Shown one piece after another: positions 33,780-47,900 of a stretch of DNA of 64,000 nt (positions are counted from its first letter, which is position 1; each line of letters starts with the position of its first letter). The notes below the pieces were generated by a model. That model was given only the letters and a program-made list of their open reading frames with translations, did not search any database and had not been told where the DNA came from. This stretch comes from Acanthosoma haemorrhoidale (Eukaryota > Arthropoda > Insecta > Hemiptera > Acanthosomatidae). The DNA lies in contig OV884014.1 of the NCBI GenBank assembly GCA_930367205.1, positions 78,905,104 to 78,969,103 of the forward strand. The letters run 5' to 3'. The translations under genes were made by a program, and so were the position numbers.

Positions 33780-35840
33780 TTTGCTGTAATTAAATTTGCC
33801 CTAGGCCGAGTCATGTGGCAACAGAAAAAAAACAGCTTATTACGTAGCCTTAATGTCTGTGAACATATTACTACTCAGGAAGGAAAATAGAAGAAAAAAA
33901 AATTGTGTAGTTTTGAATTTTGGTACAGTTAAGGGGGGAGTATTCTGTACAGAACATACTAAAGTCCCGAGGGTGGGGGTAGGTGGTTTTAAGACCAGTT
34001 TTTCTCAAATATCCACTAAATAGAGATTTTAGCAAAAGGTACTTTATATACGAAGTTGCATATAAAATTATTCTTATTCATTTTTTCTACTGAGTCGATG
34101 GTTTAAGAGATATTGAGGGATTTTCCTAATTTTTCTTGAAGTTTTTTATTAATGAGAAAAAATTAATATTTAATAAAACAAAATATTCTTAATAAATACA
34201 CTAAATACTGTACTATAAATACAAATAAATACTAGGCAAATTGAAAAAATGTATAATTATTATAACAAAAAAGGAAAGTGGAATAGGTTGGGTAATATGA
34301 TAGTTTACAATGCTGCCTAAGAATAAATCCTTACAAAAGCAGTGAAATAACTACCAACAGTCATCACTGGATTGTTCAGAATGAAAGTTTATAAAAAATA
34401 CATATTTTTTTTCCATTCATTACAGATTATCATACAATCGGTCAGAAGAGATTGGGATGTCAGGAAATTACAAAACCAAAATCTCTTATTTGAGCTAGGG
34501 GTTTCATTTGATGGCCCAATTCAGTAAAGGTTATGCAACTCCATGGAAACAGAATTGACATTAATTAATTATTTGGTGATAAATATTGAGAATTTTCCTA
34601 TCATATTGAGCAGGGTAAAATCAAAAACCTCGATGTCCTGAATAATTTGTGTTCGCTCTTACACTTGAATGGATGACTCCATACTAGGGCAAAAGTAGAA
34701 CCCGAACTATTGGTTAAATAAGTGTACCATTTTTTACATCTGCGTTAAAATTAGTCTGCAAAGTGTAATTCACTTCTAAAGATGGTGGAAACGATATTCA
34801 TATAACGATTCTTAGCAATGCATGATGGTATAACAATAATAACAGGCATAACAATAATCCTGCATGAATGATGCCCTTATAAAAAGAAAACTTGTCCTTT
34901 CATTCACCTACAACATTCTTAGTGTTTCCGCCTTTAAATATCCTGAGTGTTACTTATTAACTATGGTGACTAAAGAGCCTGAGTGTTAACCTAACTTTCT
35001 GTCTATTTAATGTGAGAAATCCACTTACAAGCCCATGAGTACTAATGGTAGTTTTCTTTTTATCTCAATCGCCGTTTTAGTTTCATTCCATGCAGACAAG
35101 TTTCTGTGTGTTAAAATGCCCAAGAAGTGGGTGCCATTCTTTTTCTATAGTTGAAAAAGTCTAAATAATTGAATGTTTAGAAAGCGATTTCAAATAAGGT
35201 AAGCTCGGCCGGTAGCTGGAAATGAGGCAATAAATACTGCCAAGCATTTGGGAATCAAACGACCAAATAAGGTCAGGTATAGCAAGAGGATAAAATCAAG
35301 ATGTGAAACAAGCACTTCTGGAATGGATCAAAATTCAAAGGTCAAATGAATGGAAGAAAAATAAATAAACTTTTTGATAAACCCTGATTTTCAACATTTT
35401 CTTTTTAGATTACCTATTTACACCAAAGACACATCGTTTTCAGAAAAATCAATGGAGAATTTGTAAGGCTAGTGCTCCAGCAGGAGTTTTTGAAAGTTGC
35501 CTTAGTATTCGTGAAAATTATGCTGCTTTTAACATTTATAAGGATGATCGGGGTGTATTGTTTTTTCGCCTTAATAATTTGATTTTATGCAAAATCTACT
35601 TATGACTTTTATCAAAGGTTTTTTTTTGTTATTATAAAAAATTTGTACTCAACGAAGTTTGGGTATAACAATCTGAATACCTAGGTCCCTTGGAGACCAT
35701 TATAAGTGAATTATACAGTATGTTATAATAGAAATTAAGTGGTATTACGAGGAAGGAGGGGAGGTCGAGGAAAGGAATATTAGCTATACAGATTTTTTTT
35801 TTATAAAAAGATAAAAAAACATGGAAATCTCGCTGATTAA
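33780..35840. other. Intergenic region between RpL27A and eEF1-delta
   Basis: No gene is recognised in this convergent intergenic interval. At about 35100-35370 the plus strand has scattered frames, including ALLEWIKIQRSNEWKKN near 35311-35362. This faintly resembles the CENP-B-type helix-turn-helix of pogo/Tigger transposases, but it is too degraded for a firm call. Confidence 0.35.
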
Positions 35841-35843
35841 TAA

Positions 35844-35849
35844 TTTATT
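35844..35849 (-). terminator. Probable eEF1-delta polyadenylation signal
   Basis: TTTATT on the plus strand gives AATAAA on the gene strand, about 145 bases after the stop codon. Confidence 0.5.
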
Positions 35850-35994
35850 AGCATAACAGAAAACAAAACAGTAAATACATTTATAATGTAATAACATATA
35901 ATTCACAGTAAAAACAAATTGGGAATCCTAATAAAATGTAACATACATTAAAGCAGATTAAAAAAGGATTTTGACACATAGATTGATTAAAAGT

Positions 35995-38900
35995 TTAAAC
36001 TTTGTTGAAAGCAGCAATGTCGACGCTTTGCACCTGAAAAATTTAAAAATCACATTAAAATAGGATACATATCAATTTAGTTATAATAAATAGTTACAAT
36101 TTAATTTATTATTAATGTTCACTAATATATGTATAAACATTGACTTATAAGCACAAAAGACCACTGTTCTTTTTTTTTTATAGGTCTATGTTTTTGGAGA
36201 ATCTTATGTAGTGATACCTACTATTAAATAAAACTCTTGTAAGGGGTGTCCCTGAATTAACGCAAGATTTGATTTAAATAGAACACAGTTTTTCATATTT
36301 TTTTATTGAATTATAAAGTAAATAGGATAGGGTTATTTATGGAATAACACATCGAGCAAATGGCCTCCATGACTTTGCTGCCACAAGCACTCTTTTGTCT
36401 AAATTTTCCATGACCATTTGGCATAAATGTGGTTGAATTTCGTTGATGCAGCATTGAATTTCCTCTTTTAATGCAGGGGTGGATGTGGGCTTGTTGACAT
36501 ACACCTTTGACTTCAAATCTATCTAGGGGGCCAATTCTGATCACCGAAACGAGAGAGTACAAGACCTGGAAATGTCTCATGCAGTATTTGAATTTTTTCA
36601 TGGGCTGTATGGCATGTGGTATTATCTTGTTGAAACCACATATTGCCCCACATCAATATCATCCATTTTCGGCACAAAGAACTGTTTTTACGACACCGCA
36701 TTGATGTTCCTGGATTTTCAACAACACTCTCATGCACTGCTTCTACATTGACATTTGAACGACCAGTGTGTTTAGTGTCTCCCACCGATCCAGTCTCCCT
36801 AAATTTTACAATTAATCTCTTCACAGTTAATGAATTCGGTAAATAAAGTCATAGATAGAATATAAAAACAACAACGTGAATAAATAAGTAAGTAAAATAC
36901 AATACAGCAAAGAATGAAATGAAAATATAAATGCAAACAATAAAAGTAATATATAATATATTGTTGTGATATTTTGATGGTGCTTTTGATAATAAACTCA
37001 AAATTAGCGGGCATAAATGAACTGTTGATCACGATTCATGAATGTTTAAACACTATTCGTTGCGTTGTATCTACCATTAATAATTATAGTATAAATAATA
37101 TCAATAATTAAATATAAATATTTAATTTATTAACTTCAAAACAAGAAAAGTAATCATATATGAGACAAAGAGGTCAAGAGTCAAGAAGGAACCGGAAAAG
37201 CACGCATTTGCATCCGACCAGGCCACAAGCTCACTCTTTCACTGACTGAGAAGACCAGACCATGACCACCACGAGGTAGCAATCCTTTTCACTTTCACCC
37301 GATGCGACAACAAAGGAAGACGATCCGGACCACGCTGTGCACCAGACATACACCAAGATGCTATCTGAACCACGACGAACAGTACAAAGGAAAAATGCAC
37401 CGCTCGACAACACAAAGAAACATTGGCCAGTAACGCGCGTTTAATAATTAAGGTACATTTTAACTTTAGTTTTAATAATGTTATTTTATTTTATTTTTAA
37501 ATCAATTTGTGTAAATAAACAATTATTCTTTTTGCCAGAGGTTTCCTATTTTTATTAACAGAACCTTAAGAGAAAGTAAAGGTTATAGTAAATACAAAGA
37601 AATAAATAAAATATAAATTATATAAAAAAAATATATAATTAAAATATACGATAATAAATATTGTAATAATATAAAGTAAAATAATATATAAAGAATAAAT
37701 TGTTCCAAGACAAGCAAGTTTCTTCTGTCTGGATGATGAGGAGTAGTTGGAATGGGAGGGGTTTTGAAGGTTCATAAGGATGATGATTGGAGGGAGCAAT
37801 ATATACAAAACTAATGCCAGAAGGGAGGGAACACTTTCTCCTAGTTCCACCATGGCTCAAGACAACACAAAGACTGGTCAATGAAATGACATAAATGTAA
37901 TTTTTCCTGGTTCATAACAGAACATTTTTGAGTTGAGGAAAGTAATACTTCTTTTGATGACACAGGGAATCAAGAACCATACAAGCAGTGTCATTTTTGC
38001 AGTTTGTATGCAATATATCAATATGTATAACCCCTTGACATAAAAATAAAATGCGTGTCGACATGATATATATATATCACGATTTCTGAAATCAAATCGT
38101 TTGGATTCAAATTGTTGAACGGTAAGCCGTCTTTTCAAGAAGACGTCCAAGTCTACAATCACACATGAAATGTGTCTCCCAGACATCATTGTATGTCAAG
38201 GGGTAAATATATAAATTGCCGGGATAAAGAATGTTAACCAGTAAAAAACCAAGTCCAGCTAAGAATAATTTACTTACATAATCCTCAATTTCTTGAATAG
38301 TTTCTTGAAGCCAATCAACAGACACTTTCTCATCTTCAACACAGCATGAGATTTGTAGTTTGTGTATTCCATAAGCTAATGGCACTAGCTTAGCTGAAAG
38401 TTACATCCAACATTATTAATCAAAAATAAAGAACATAATCATTGTTATAATTTAATGACAAAACATTAACATAAAATATGTTTTTGTTTAATATTCAGGT
38501 AGTCTCCAGCCTAAAACAGGGGTTATAGCATAATTCTACAATTTGGCTTCAGCTCCAGTTAAAAGTTCTAAGAACTAAGTAATTCAGCAGCCAACATTCT
38601 TTGTTTATTAAAATTATTAGTATTTGTTTTACCTGTTTGTAATTTTTTATGTAAAAGCTTATTAAAAGAATTATTTTGAGAACTGGTTAGTCTTAGGAAT
38701 TCCATTTACTGTCAGTAAACAAGTTATCTTAAGATTCCTTTCATAAATCATAGGCACCTAAACATCAAGCTTTTAAGATCAAGATCGAGTAATCTTAAGT
38801 TTTGAGTAACTTGATAAATAGTAAAATTCAAAAAGAAAGCAATATTATTCTCTAAAATATAATAGAAAAGAATAATCTCGAATCCTATTTTATTAATGAC

Positions 38901-41900
38901 AATTCTAAGAAATCAGTATGGGCTTAACAAGTTTTACTTACAGGTTCCCCACACAAGGCCTTCGGTAGTTATCTTCCTGACCTCCTTCTCTAACTCTTTC
39001 ATGTTTGTTTCATCGTCCCAGGGTTTTACATCCAGTATAATACTGGACTTGGCGATAATAGGCTCTGTAAAGAAATAGTAATAGTAAAACCTAATTATAT
39101 CAGTACTTTATTGGACACTGCTACATCAACATTATGTTACTCTAAAATATTAACCTGCTTTGTAAATACATTTCATTTGTTCGTTCGCACAGGGCTGGTT
39201 AGCTTGTATGTTATATGTTAATCCTGGTTATGAATTTAGAAGATAAGGTTGTAATAGTCACAAATGTTTGTTAAAACATTTTTATGAAGATTATTTATAT
39301 TTTTTTATTTAAGTCAAATTCGACCTCAAATAATTATACAATTTTTTAAATCGTTCTGAAAAGTGTTCTAATTAAGTAGGAAAAAAAGACTTTTGGAACT
39401 ACGTGATACAACACAAATAAATATCTATGTGACTAAGCAATATAAAAAACTTTCTTTATAAAAATTCTACTTCCAACCTTCTCTGACCTGGGGCACTTTC
39501 CTCCATCTGAGGGTATTTGTATAACTGGATAATAAATATCTCAGCATCACCTACCATGCGGTAATATTTCTAACGGGCATCTTTTTTTTCCCCACAAAAC
39601 ATCTTCTGATTCATCAGCATCTAGGGTAAGGTAAATCTACTTTGGATAGAATACCTAGTGTCGACATTTATGGTGCTCTGGTAGAGTTGTCAAGGCCAAA
39701 CTTAAAAACAATTGGGAAGAGTAACGGTACAATTTGGGAAATAAGTTGAGATTGGTCATTCACATTGAGGTACATAGGCAGCCCATTGAGCGATGCGTTA
39801 ATAGAACTATGCCCACATTATGAACCAAGCAGGAAAGAATTGAGCATATCAACATACTTACAAGAGGCACTTCAAGACAAGAACAAGCAGTCCTCCCAAA
39901 ACCTTTCAAATTCCTCAAGAAAACCAAATTTTTGTAAAGGGTATACGGTATAGGATTTCATAGAATTATTTTTATTCATTTAACTATCAACTTGAAACTA
40001 AAGATATACCACTTTTGTGTTTGTATTTCAAAATAGAGAGGATTCACACAATCAACCACAAGTTAATCTTCAGTCCCTCCTTTTGGATGCCAAATAAGGA
40101 TAGATATTAAAATTCAATAAATTTAGGTATCTAAACAGGTTATTTAAAATGTTCAGTGGTTTCTTTTATGCAAGTTGAAGGTAGAGGCTTACCAGCGGCT
40201 TAAAAATATCAACTCCACATTCAGATTGAATTTATCCCTTACAAAGTTTCACTTAAAAAATGATTTCATGCATTTAATAAAACATTTATTAATGAAACAA
40301 TATTGCTACATATGTACTCCCGAATCTATTACTAAACTCACTTTTCCCAGCCTTCTTTGCGGCATATTCTGCAAGCCTTGCCTCCTTGAGTTTTGCTGCC
40401 TCTGTGTCTTCTTCCTGTAAATTAAATTTAAAATCAATATGTTAAGAATTCAGCATTAGGCAAAACATTATTTAAAAATTATTTTTTAAAATAGCGACCC
40501 ATCAATTAAATTAGATAAATAAAAAAACACTTTATTTCCTACAACGATTGACTACCACAATCCGAACTAATCAGGTTCATTTAATTTGTAATATTTGAAA
40601 TAACTAGCGTGATGAAAAAGTGGCTCTTATGAAACTTATTTTATATTTAAATTTTTCTCGTTAAAAGAACACTAAATATTGTAATAATATGATAGTATTA
40701 ACAATATTTTAGAGATAATCATACCTCTGAATCTGACCCAAAGAGATCAACACCATCGTCATTATCATCGGCGTTATCTGCCTGAGGAGGCAAAGGGGCC
40801 TGTGGCCTGACGGCTGCGGGCTGGGCCACCGAAACAGTACTTTTCTCAATAGCAGAGATCCTTGTATCCATTTTCTTCACCTGATCCGCCAATTCTTTGA
40901 CCTCTACAAATATAAAAACATATTTTATTCTTCTTCTACAGGAAATAAATTATCAGCCAAAGAAAATAGATAGTGGATGTTTCCAATTGATCTAACCCAT
41001 ATTAAATAATAGTTATATCTCTGCAAGTTGTCTCAGGAAACCTTAGAAAATGTAAGTCACAGGCTCGACATAAGTCAAGCGAAACTACGATATAATCTAT
41101 TTGAAGTTTCTAGTCAAGTTTGCCTTTTATGGCATCATATCTATGAAATATCAAACCTATACTGACTATATATTAACAACTACTAGTTGCGACTTGTAAT
41201 CCCACTGATTTTATACTTATTAGCCAAAGAAAAGTGATATTGACTTAGCTGGGCTTCGAACCCAGGACCTCATGGTTAATTAATTATGTTCGTTAATGAT
41301 GGAGTTGTAAGAATATTTTTATCAATTGAAAAACCAACTTGAAAAATTTTATGTTTCTAATTTAAACTAGAGACTCACTATGACCAACAGAACAGACAGC
41401 TACGGGGGGGGGGGACATAAATTTCTTTTCCAGGGTATTGATATAAAAAAGAGACACTTCCGTGTGTATATTTGCACTATGCTATGGGTTGTCCATTAAA
41501 GCTTTAGTATCTTCACAATATCACTAAACAGTCAATGTTTTGCCTATTCCGGGGATAGTGAAAGACTACAATTTTGAAACATAGTATGCACAATCACATT
41601 ACAGAAACAAGATATACACAAATTTAGTGCGTTGTAATAACCTAGATTATTATTCCTTCTCAAGCTGATGAAACCTAGCCTAAATTCAATAATGTTCTGT
41701 TAATTCATTTAGATATCCTTTTCAATTTATATAAGCATGTATATATAAATCAAATTCATCAACTAGTTTCTGTTTTTATGATTGTTTATTTATATTAAAT
41801 AAATTTACCATCCTACACATTTAAATCTTTTACAGTAATGGTAGCAATCCAATTAGGTACACACATTAAAAAGTTAATCGTATCATTACTGGCAGCTATA

Positions 41901-44900
41901 GCCGATTTGTTGTTTTACTTATTTTATTGTATATTTATTATTTCTATCTTTTTATTTAATAAATTATAACTCATTCCACATTTTAATACTTAGTCATTTA
42001 AATTTTTTACTTAACATTAAATTTATTAAACCCATAAAATCTGCATACAATTTGTTTCTTAAATGTGATTATTGTTCCAAAATTGTAGTCCTTAACCCCT
42101 TGACATACAATGACGTCATTCATTTCATGTGTTATTGTAGTCTTTGACGTCTCCGAGACGGCAAAAACTTTATTCGGCGAACACCGCGCAGTATCAGTCG
42201 TGACTTGATCCTGTTTTGTTTAAGATGTTTTCCCCCTCTCAACAGTACCGATAAACAAAATCGCATCAGCTAAACCAGTAAACGACGAATGAAAGCAGTA
42301 GTACATATTTGAAATCAGTAACAATTTGAAATAGTGGTCCCAACATGTCTCAGTTGGATGTTTTATACAAAAGTGACGATGAAAGTCTATTAGGCTACTC
42401 TAGTGATAATAGTGAGATTGTAAATGGCCATCAAAGTGTTTATACTGTTGAGTATTCAAGTGAAGCTAGTTCTATTCGACAAAATGTGCGTAAACAAGCA
42501 AGACTTATTTCAAGCAGTGACGAATCTGATGTACCAGAGGATGAATGTAATTGGAAAGAAAAAGAAAATATTGTCAATATAAATTTTTTTTACTGAAACT
42601 GCTCTGTTCTACGAAGATTGCGTACAAATGCAACACCTCTGCGTGTTTTCAAACAAGTTTTATGTGATGACTTTTTTGAAATGATAGTGAGAGAAATGAA
42701 TAGATATGCAGCACAAATGGAAATGAAACAAAATACAAAAATGAACAAGGACTGGTATCCACTAACACATGATGAAGTTAAAGCATATTTTGAATCATAA
42801 TGTCGCAGATAAAAAAAATATAAAATAGATTTAAATTCAAAATTAGCAGGCATAAAAGGGCGGTAAACGACCCGTGGATCATGGCTATGTAGGGATAAAC
42901 ATTATTTGTTGCAGTTATATCTATACAGGTCACTGTCGGTTAAATAAACACCTCTTTAATTTGGGGATAGTGGGATCACCAATCTGCAGATTCTGCAAGA
43001 AAGAGGGAGAAACGGCACGTCATATAATATGTGACTGTGATAACTTAGCTAGAAGGCGATACCTTCACTTTGGTAGTGATCGCATTGTAGACCCCAAACT
43101 ATGTGAACTGATCGATCCATTCAGTATCCTCAGATTTGCAAAGGCCGTGGGCCTGTCACATATATAGGACAGGGACATGGACGGCGCACAATAGGTCTCA
43201 GTGAGGCCGCGGTGCACAAATGCCGGAACAAATAATAATAATAATATATCTAATATTAATATTTATCATAAATAATATCAAGAATTAAATTTAAATATTG
43301 GATTTCTTAACTTTAAAATAAGAAAAGTTAAAAATATCTGAGACAACTGGCATTGGAAGAAAGAAGAATGAAAAAATCAAGAAGGCAAGAAAAGGATGAG
43401 TGCTAAAGGACGTGGGAGCGTAAGGCCTTGTTCTTTTTGATCATCCCAGGAGACAAGGTGAGTCTTCTTCTTTTTGATCATCCCAGGAGACAAGCATATG
43501 GAAGAAGAGTTTGTAAAAGAAGAAGGATTGAGATGATAGCAGTGGACGTTTACTGATAGCGTGGCACAACAGCAACAAAGGAAGAATTTGCGGTAGAACA
43601 AAGAAGAGAAAAGGACGTAAAAATTAGTAAATATTAAGGTAAAATAGAAAATTTGTTTTAATTTGCGAAAGAACAAAGAGAAAAGGACATAAAAATTAGT
43701 GAATATTAAGGTAAAATAGAAAATTTGTTTTAACATTGTAATTTTTTCACAGACGTGTATATATAGAATTAATGAAAAGTAATCTAATTAAACAATTTTT
43801 CTTTTGCCAGAATCCTTTTTTATATTAACAGGACCCTTAAAACCTCAGATAAAAAATAGATTAAACGAAAAAGATTAACATAGCAATAGGTATTGATCAA
43901 AGCAAAAAATAATAGAAACACCCATATTTTCAAAAATTATGCCTCGTAAACGTTTTTTGGCCATATCGCACGCACTACCTTCATTTTGTGAATAATGAGA
44001 TGGTTTCAGAAGAAGACAGAATACGAAAATTTTGATCTGTAGTGGAGTACTTGAATACCAGATCCAACAGAAAAAAAATATCGTCACAGACGAATCTCTA
44101 ATGAAATTCAGAGGGTGGCTGAAGTATACACAATTCAGAGCATCCAAACGAGCGAGTTTAGGAATTAAATTTTATAAATTACGCGAATCCAATTCGGGGT
44201 ATTGTTATCAATTTAAAATTTACACAGGACAAGACAAAACTCCAAGAAATTATGAACCTGTATTGGAAAGTGTAGTCATTCAACTAGCCGAACCCTTTTA
44301 AGGGAAGGGATATACCATGTACTTAGATAATTGGTATAAGTCTCCTAATTTATTCAAAATTTTGCGTGAAAAAAACACAAATGTGGTTGGAACAGTGAGA
44401 AAAAATTGGAAAAAAATGGCAAAGAAGCTAAAAAAAGGAGAAACAAGAACACTATCTTGTAGAGGTATTCTGACGCTGGCATGACAAGAAGGATGTGTAA
44501 ATAATAAGCACGAAACACTCAAAAGCAGAAATGGTTGATACGGGAAAAATAAGAAGAAAGAAGGGAGGCGAAAAAGAACCTGTGCTGAAACCGACCTGTG
44601 TTGTGGACTACAATTGTGGAATGGGTGGTGTCGACAGGCAAGACCAATGTCTTGCATGTATCCCTCTCATGCGAAAATGTGTAAAAGGATATAAAAAAAT
44701 GCAGTTTTAAATGTTCGATACAGCTATTTGTAATGCTTTTGTCTTATATTCGAAGTTGCCTACTTTACAAAAGCAATCAATAGTGAATTTTCGATTGAAT
44801 ATTGCAGAAGACATGCTCTGTAATTTGAACCTTCCGAAATATCCAACACACAGCATACCGTCGTCGCAAGGTGAAGGCCCAACTCGGTTACAAGCAATTA

Positions 44901-47900
44901 CAACATATTAAATATTTTTCTTTGGACGCGTCGACACGCATTTTATTTGTATGTCAAGGGGTTAATGTTGCCTGAATAGGTGAAACATCGACTGTTTAAT
45001 ATTGTGTCAATAAAAGAAATGTGAAGACTAAAGCTTTAATGGACAACCTATAGTGCAAGTATAATAATTTATGTTATTATGAGATGGAAGAGTGAATTGG
45101 TCTCAATTTTTTTTAATAACTACTAGTCGAAAAATATGCCTCGACAGAAACGGGCTTAAGCCCAAGAACATCTTAATCTCCAGTTAAATGCAAATAGAAT
45201 CTTTGTAGTCAAGTAATAGGTTGGCCAAAAAGCCTGTTCGGTTTTTTAAGCGAAAATGACACAACTTTTAAAAACAAAGCGATTTATTTAATCAATGATA
45301 TAATTGTCGTTTTGTTCCAGTATCTTCTGCCATATCATGGGATTCATAATTCCATGCTCAAAGAATTTCCTGTCTTTACTGGCAAAAAAATTTTCCAAGT
45401 GGATTTTTACAACTTCAAGTTGAAGGTCTGTCCCTTCAATGAATTTTGAAGAGACAGAAACAGGTGGAAATCTGAAGGTGCAAGGTCGGGCGAATATGCA
45501 GGGTGCGGCAAAACATTCCAGCCAAGCTCCAGTAACTTCTGCCGCGTCTGCAAAGAAGTGTGCGGTCTGGCATTGTCGTGATGGAAGACAATCCCCTTAC
45601 GGTTGGCTAGTTCTGGACGCTGCATTTAATTTGTCCAGCTGGTCACAGTACACATCCAAATTGATGGTCCTGTTCGTGGGAAGAAGTTCGTAAAAGACAA
45701 CACCCCTCCAATCCCACCAAATCGAGAGCATAACCTTCTTTAGGGGTTGTTTGTGGTAATTTGCCGCACTTCCCCCTTGAGCGTTTGCGCTCCACATTGT
45801 TATAGACGATCCACTTTTCGTCCCCTGTCATCATTCTCTTTAAATAAGGATCGTTTTCTTCACGTTTCCGCAACGAATCTCGGATGGAAATCCTTTGGGC
45901 GTGGTTAGCCTCACTAAGTTGATGGGGAACCCAAACATCGAGCCTGCTCACGTAGCCAAGTTGATGCAGATGGTTTTCAACACTCGATTTGGATATTTTG
46001 AGGATAACTGCGATCTCCCTAGTTGTGTAATGGTGTCGACTAATTCCTTCACTTTGTCGCTGTTAATCTCAGTTGGCCGGCCAGAGCGAGGTGCGTCCTG
46101 AACCGAAAAATTTCCCGATCGAAATCTTGAAAACCGCTTCTGGCCCACACGTTCTGCAACAGCATCCTCTTGGTATACAGTGCATATCTTCCTGCAAGCT
46201 TCCACTGCTTTCTTGCCTTTTTTAAAATAAAAAAGCATGAGGTGTCGAAAATATTCGTTTTCCATTTTCTATTTTCATTCCGTTTAGGATGATCCTAAAC
46301 CCACAAAATAGAATCAGTCTCGTCGAAATTTTGCGTCAAACTACGTTGAAGTGTCTAGTTTCTGACGAGAGCGCACTCCCAAGGGACGGACTGAAGTTAG
46401 CTACATATTAGACAGCTTGAAGTTTTGTGACGACAAAAACCGAACGGAATTTTTGGCCAACCTAGTAGAATTGATATTAAGTTATCAGTCATGCAGGTAT
46501 AACTCATTAGATATAGCACAAAACTGACCCTTGACCAAATAATATAAAGGCATTCTTTCTTTGACAAATAATAAAAGTTTCTGGTTAATAACTAGATTGA
46601 ATTCATCTTACCATTTTTCAAGTCGACGTTGTTTTTTTCCAAACCCTTAACTTGACTTATTATATCAATACTGACAGTATTGGAAGTAACAGCTATGTCA
46701 TCAATCTGTAATGATAGATATTAATCAGCCATTTATTCAAATCTAAACTGGGGAAGACTAAATGAGGTTAATTGAATGACAGTAAAATAGAAAAAGAAAA
46801 TCATGCCGTAAAATGTGAATTACTGAAAAAAAAAAGGGGTAGATACGATATATTAACATAATCTTAAAATGTATGGAATTTAATCTTAAGTTTTTAACAG
46901 GATATCGGATAATAAAAATATGCCTTACACACGCCAAAGAATTTTTGATATGCTGCCTTGCTTTGGCAACTTCACTAGCGATGGAACTCCATCCTGAGGT
47001 GTTAGTCTGTGAAACGTCCTTAACAAAACCATTAAATCTAAGTTATTAATTTATCTATAAGCATATATAATAATTAAGATAGATAGATACTAATGATTCC
47101 TATTATAATAACAGAAAATAACTACATTCAAAAGACATTTAAATTATCTAATTAGTAAGTTAAAACAGTCGCACCCCGCTTAGTGCAAATTCATTATAAT
47201 CCGAAGGCTTAAGAATTTTTATAAACATAATGTAAAACAAAACATTGTGCGATTCCTGCTAAAGCCTAGAAATCCATTGAGTTAAGGAGGAAACTCAATC
47301 TAAATCTTGTTTATGATCTGCAATCTTACCGTTTCAATAATTATCAGGCAAAAAACAAAGATAATAACTTTGTCAGGATTCAAACTCAAACCCTTCATCA
47401 TGTTATCCTGTGCACTATTAGACTAACCAATTCCGAACCTTCAGCTGGTTCTATATAACCTCTGAAAAATCACAAGAGCACATCTGTCAAACTGGACAAC
47501 AATATGGTTCATTTAAAGTAACTGAGAAATATACACTTTATATCACATTATCATTTAGGATTCAAACTGTTTAAAAACGAAACCTTTAAAATTAATTGTA
47601 ACGATCTAATTTGTATTGTTTCCTTTCTTTGACTCACAAGATATTTAGTTTGATTATCAAATGCTAAAGAGGCACGCAGGTTAAGAGGTATCTTAGCAAA
47701 GGAGTACAGACAATAATTACCAATTTACCACCCCGTCTTGACCCTAACGAGCAACATTAAGGGGGTAAACCTTAACGAGTTGAGCAGCATGGCCGCAAAA
47801 AGTCACACGGTTGGGACCACTAAGATATTGAACCAATGACATTTTTACTAAGTAAAGAGGAGATCTAGGATAGCAGTCTGCTTTGAGGGGAAGGCATGCA

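Larger units (their letters stand above)
42837..43840. repeat. Unknown dispersed repeat R, copy 2, inside piggyBac
   Basis: Has the same end sequences as 36998-37569 and interrupts the piggyBac transposase between DEVKAYFES and the catalytic domain. It is longer than copy 1 because of a LINE tail at 42924-43244 and internal tandem duplications at 43428-43494 and 43587-43733. CAGATAAAAAA occurs just outside both ends and may be a target duplication. Confidence 0.6.
42096..44961 (+). mobile_element. piggyBac transposon with TTAA target sites
   Basis: The terminal repeats are CCCCTTGACATACAA and TTGTATGTCAAGGGG, flanked on both sides by TTAA (42092-42095, 44962-44965). The transposase is readable in pieces on the plus strand. 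It begins [18 protein letters not shown] with an acidic serine-rich leader, followed by [20 protein letters not shown]. After the nested insertion come DESLMKFRG (first catalytic Asp), [18 protein letters not shown] (second) and [11 protein letters not shown] (third). Stops at about 44299, 44482 and 44707 disable it. It is the probable parent family of the MITE at 38031-38203. Confidence 0.93.
41472..45058. mobile_element. Inverted-repeat DNA element, split by piggyBac
   Basis: Left arm 41472-41553 and right arm 44971-45058 are inverted copies. The shared outer block is TTGCACTAT, then GTTGTCCATTAAAGCTTTAG, a CTTCACA block, and AAACAGTC-ATGTTT-(G/A)CCTATTC at the inner side. Without the 2.9-kb piggyBac insertion the element would be about 720 bp with arms of about 82-88 bp, resembling a non-autonomous DNA transposon. 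No transposase of its own is visible. The flanks both contain GTATA, but a target duplication is not certain. Confidence 0.75.
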
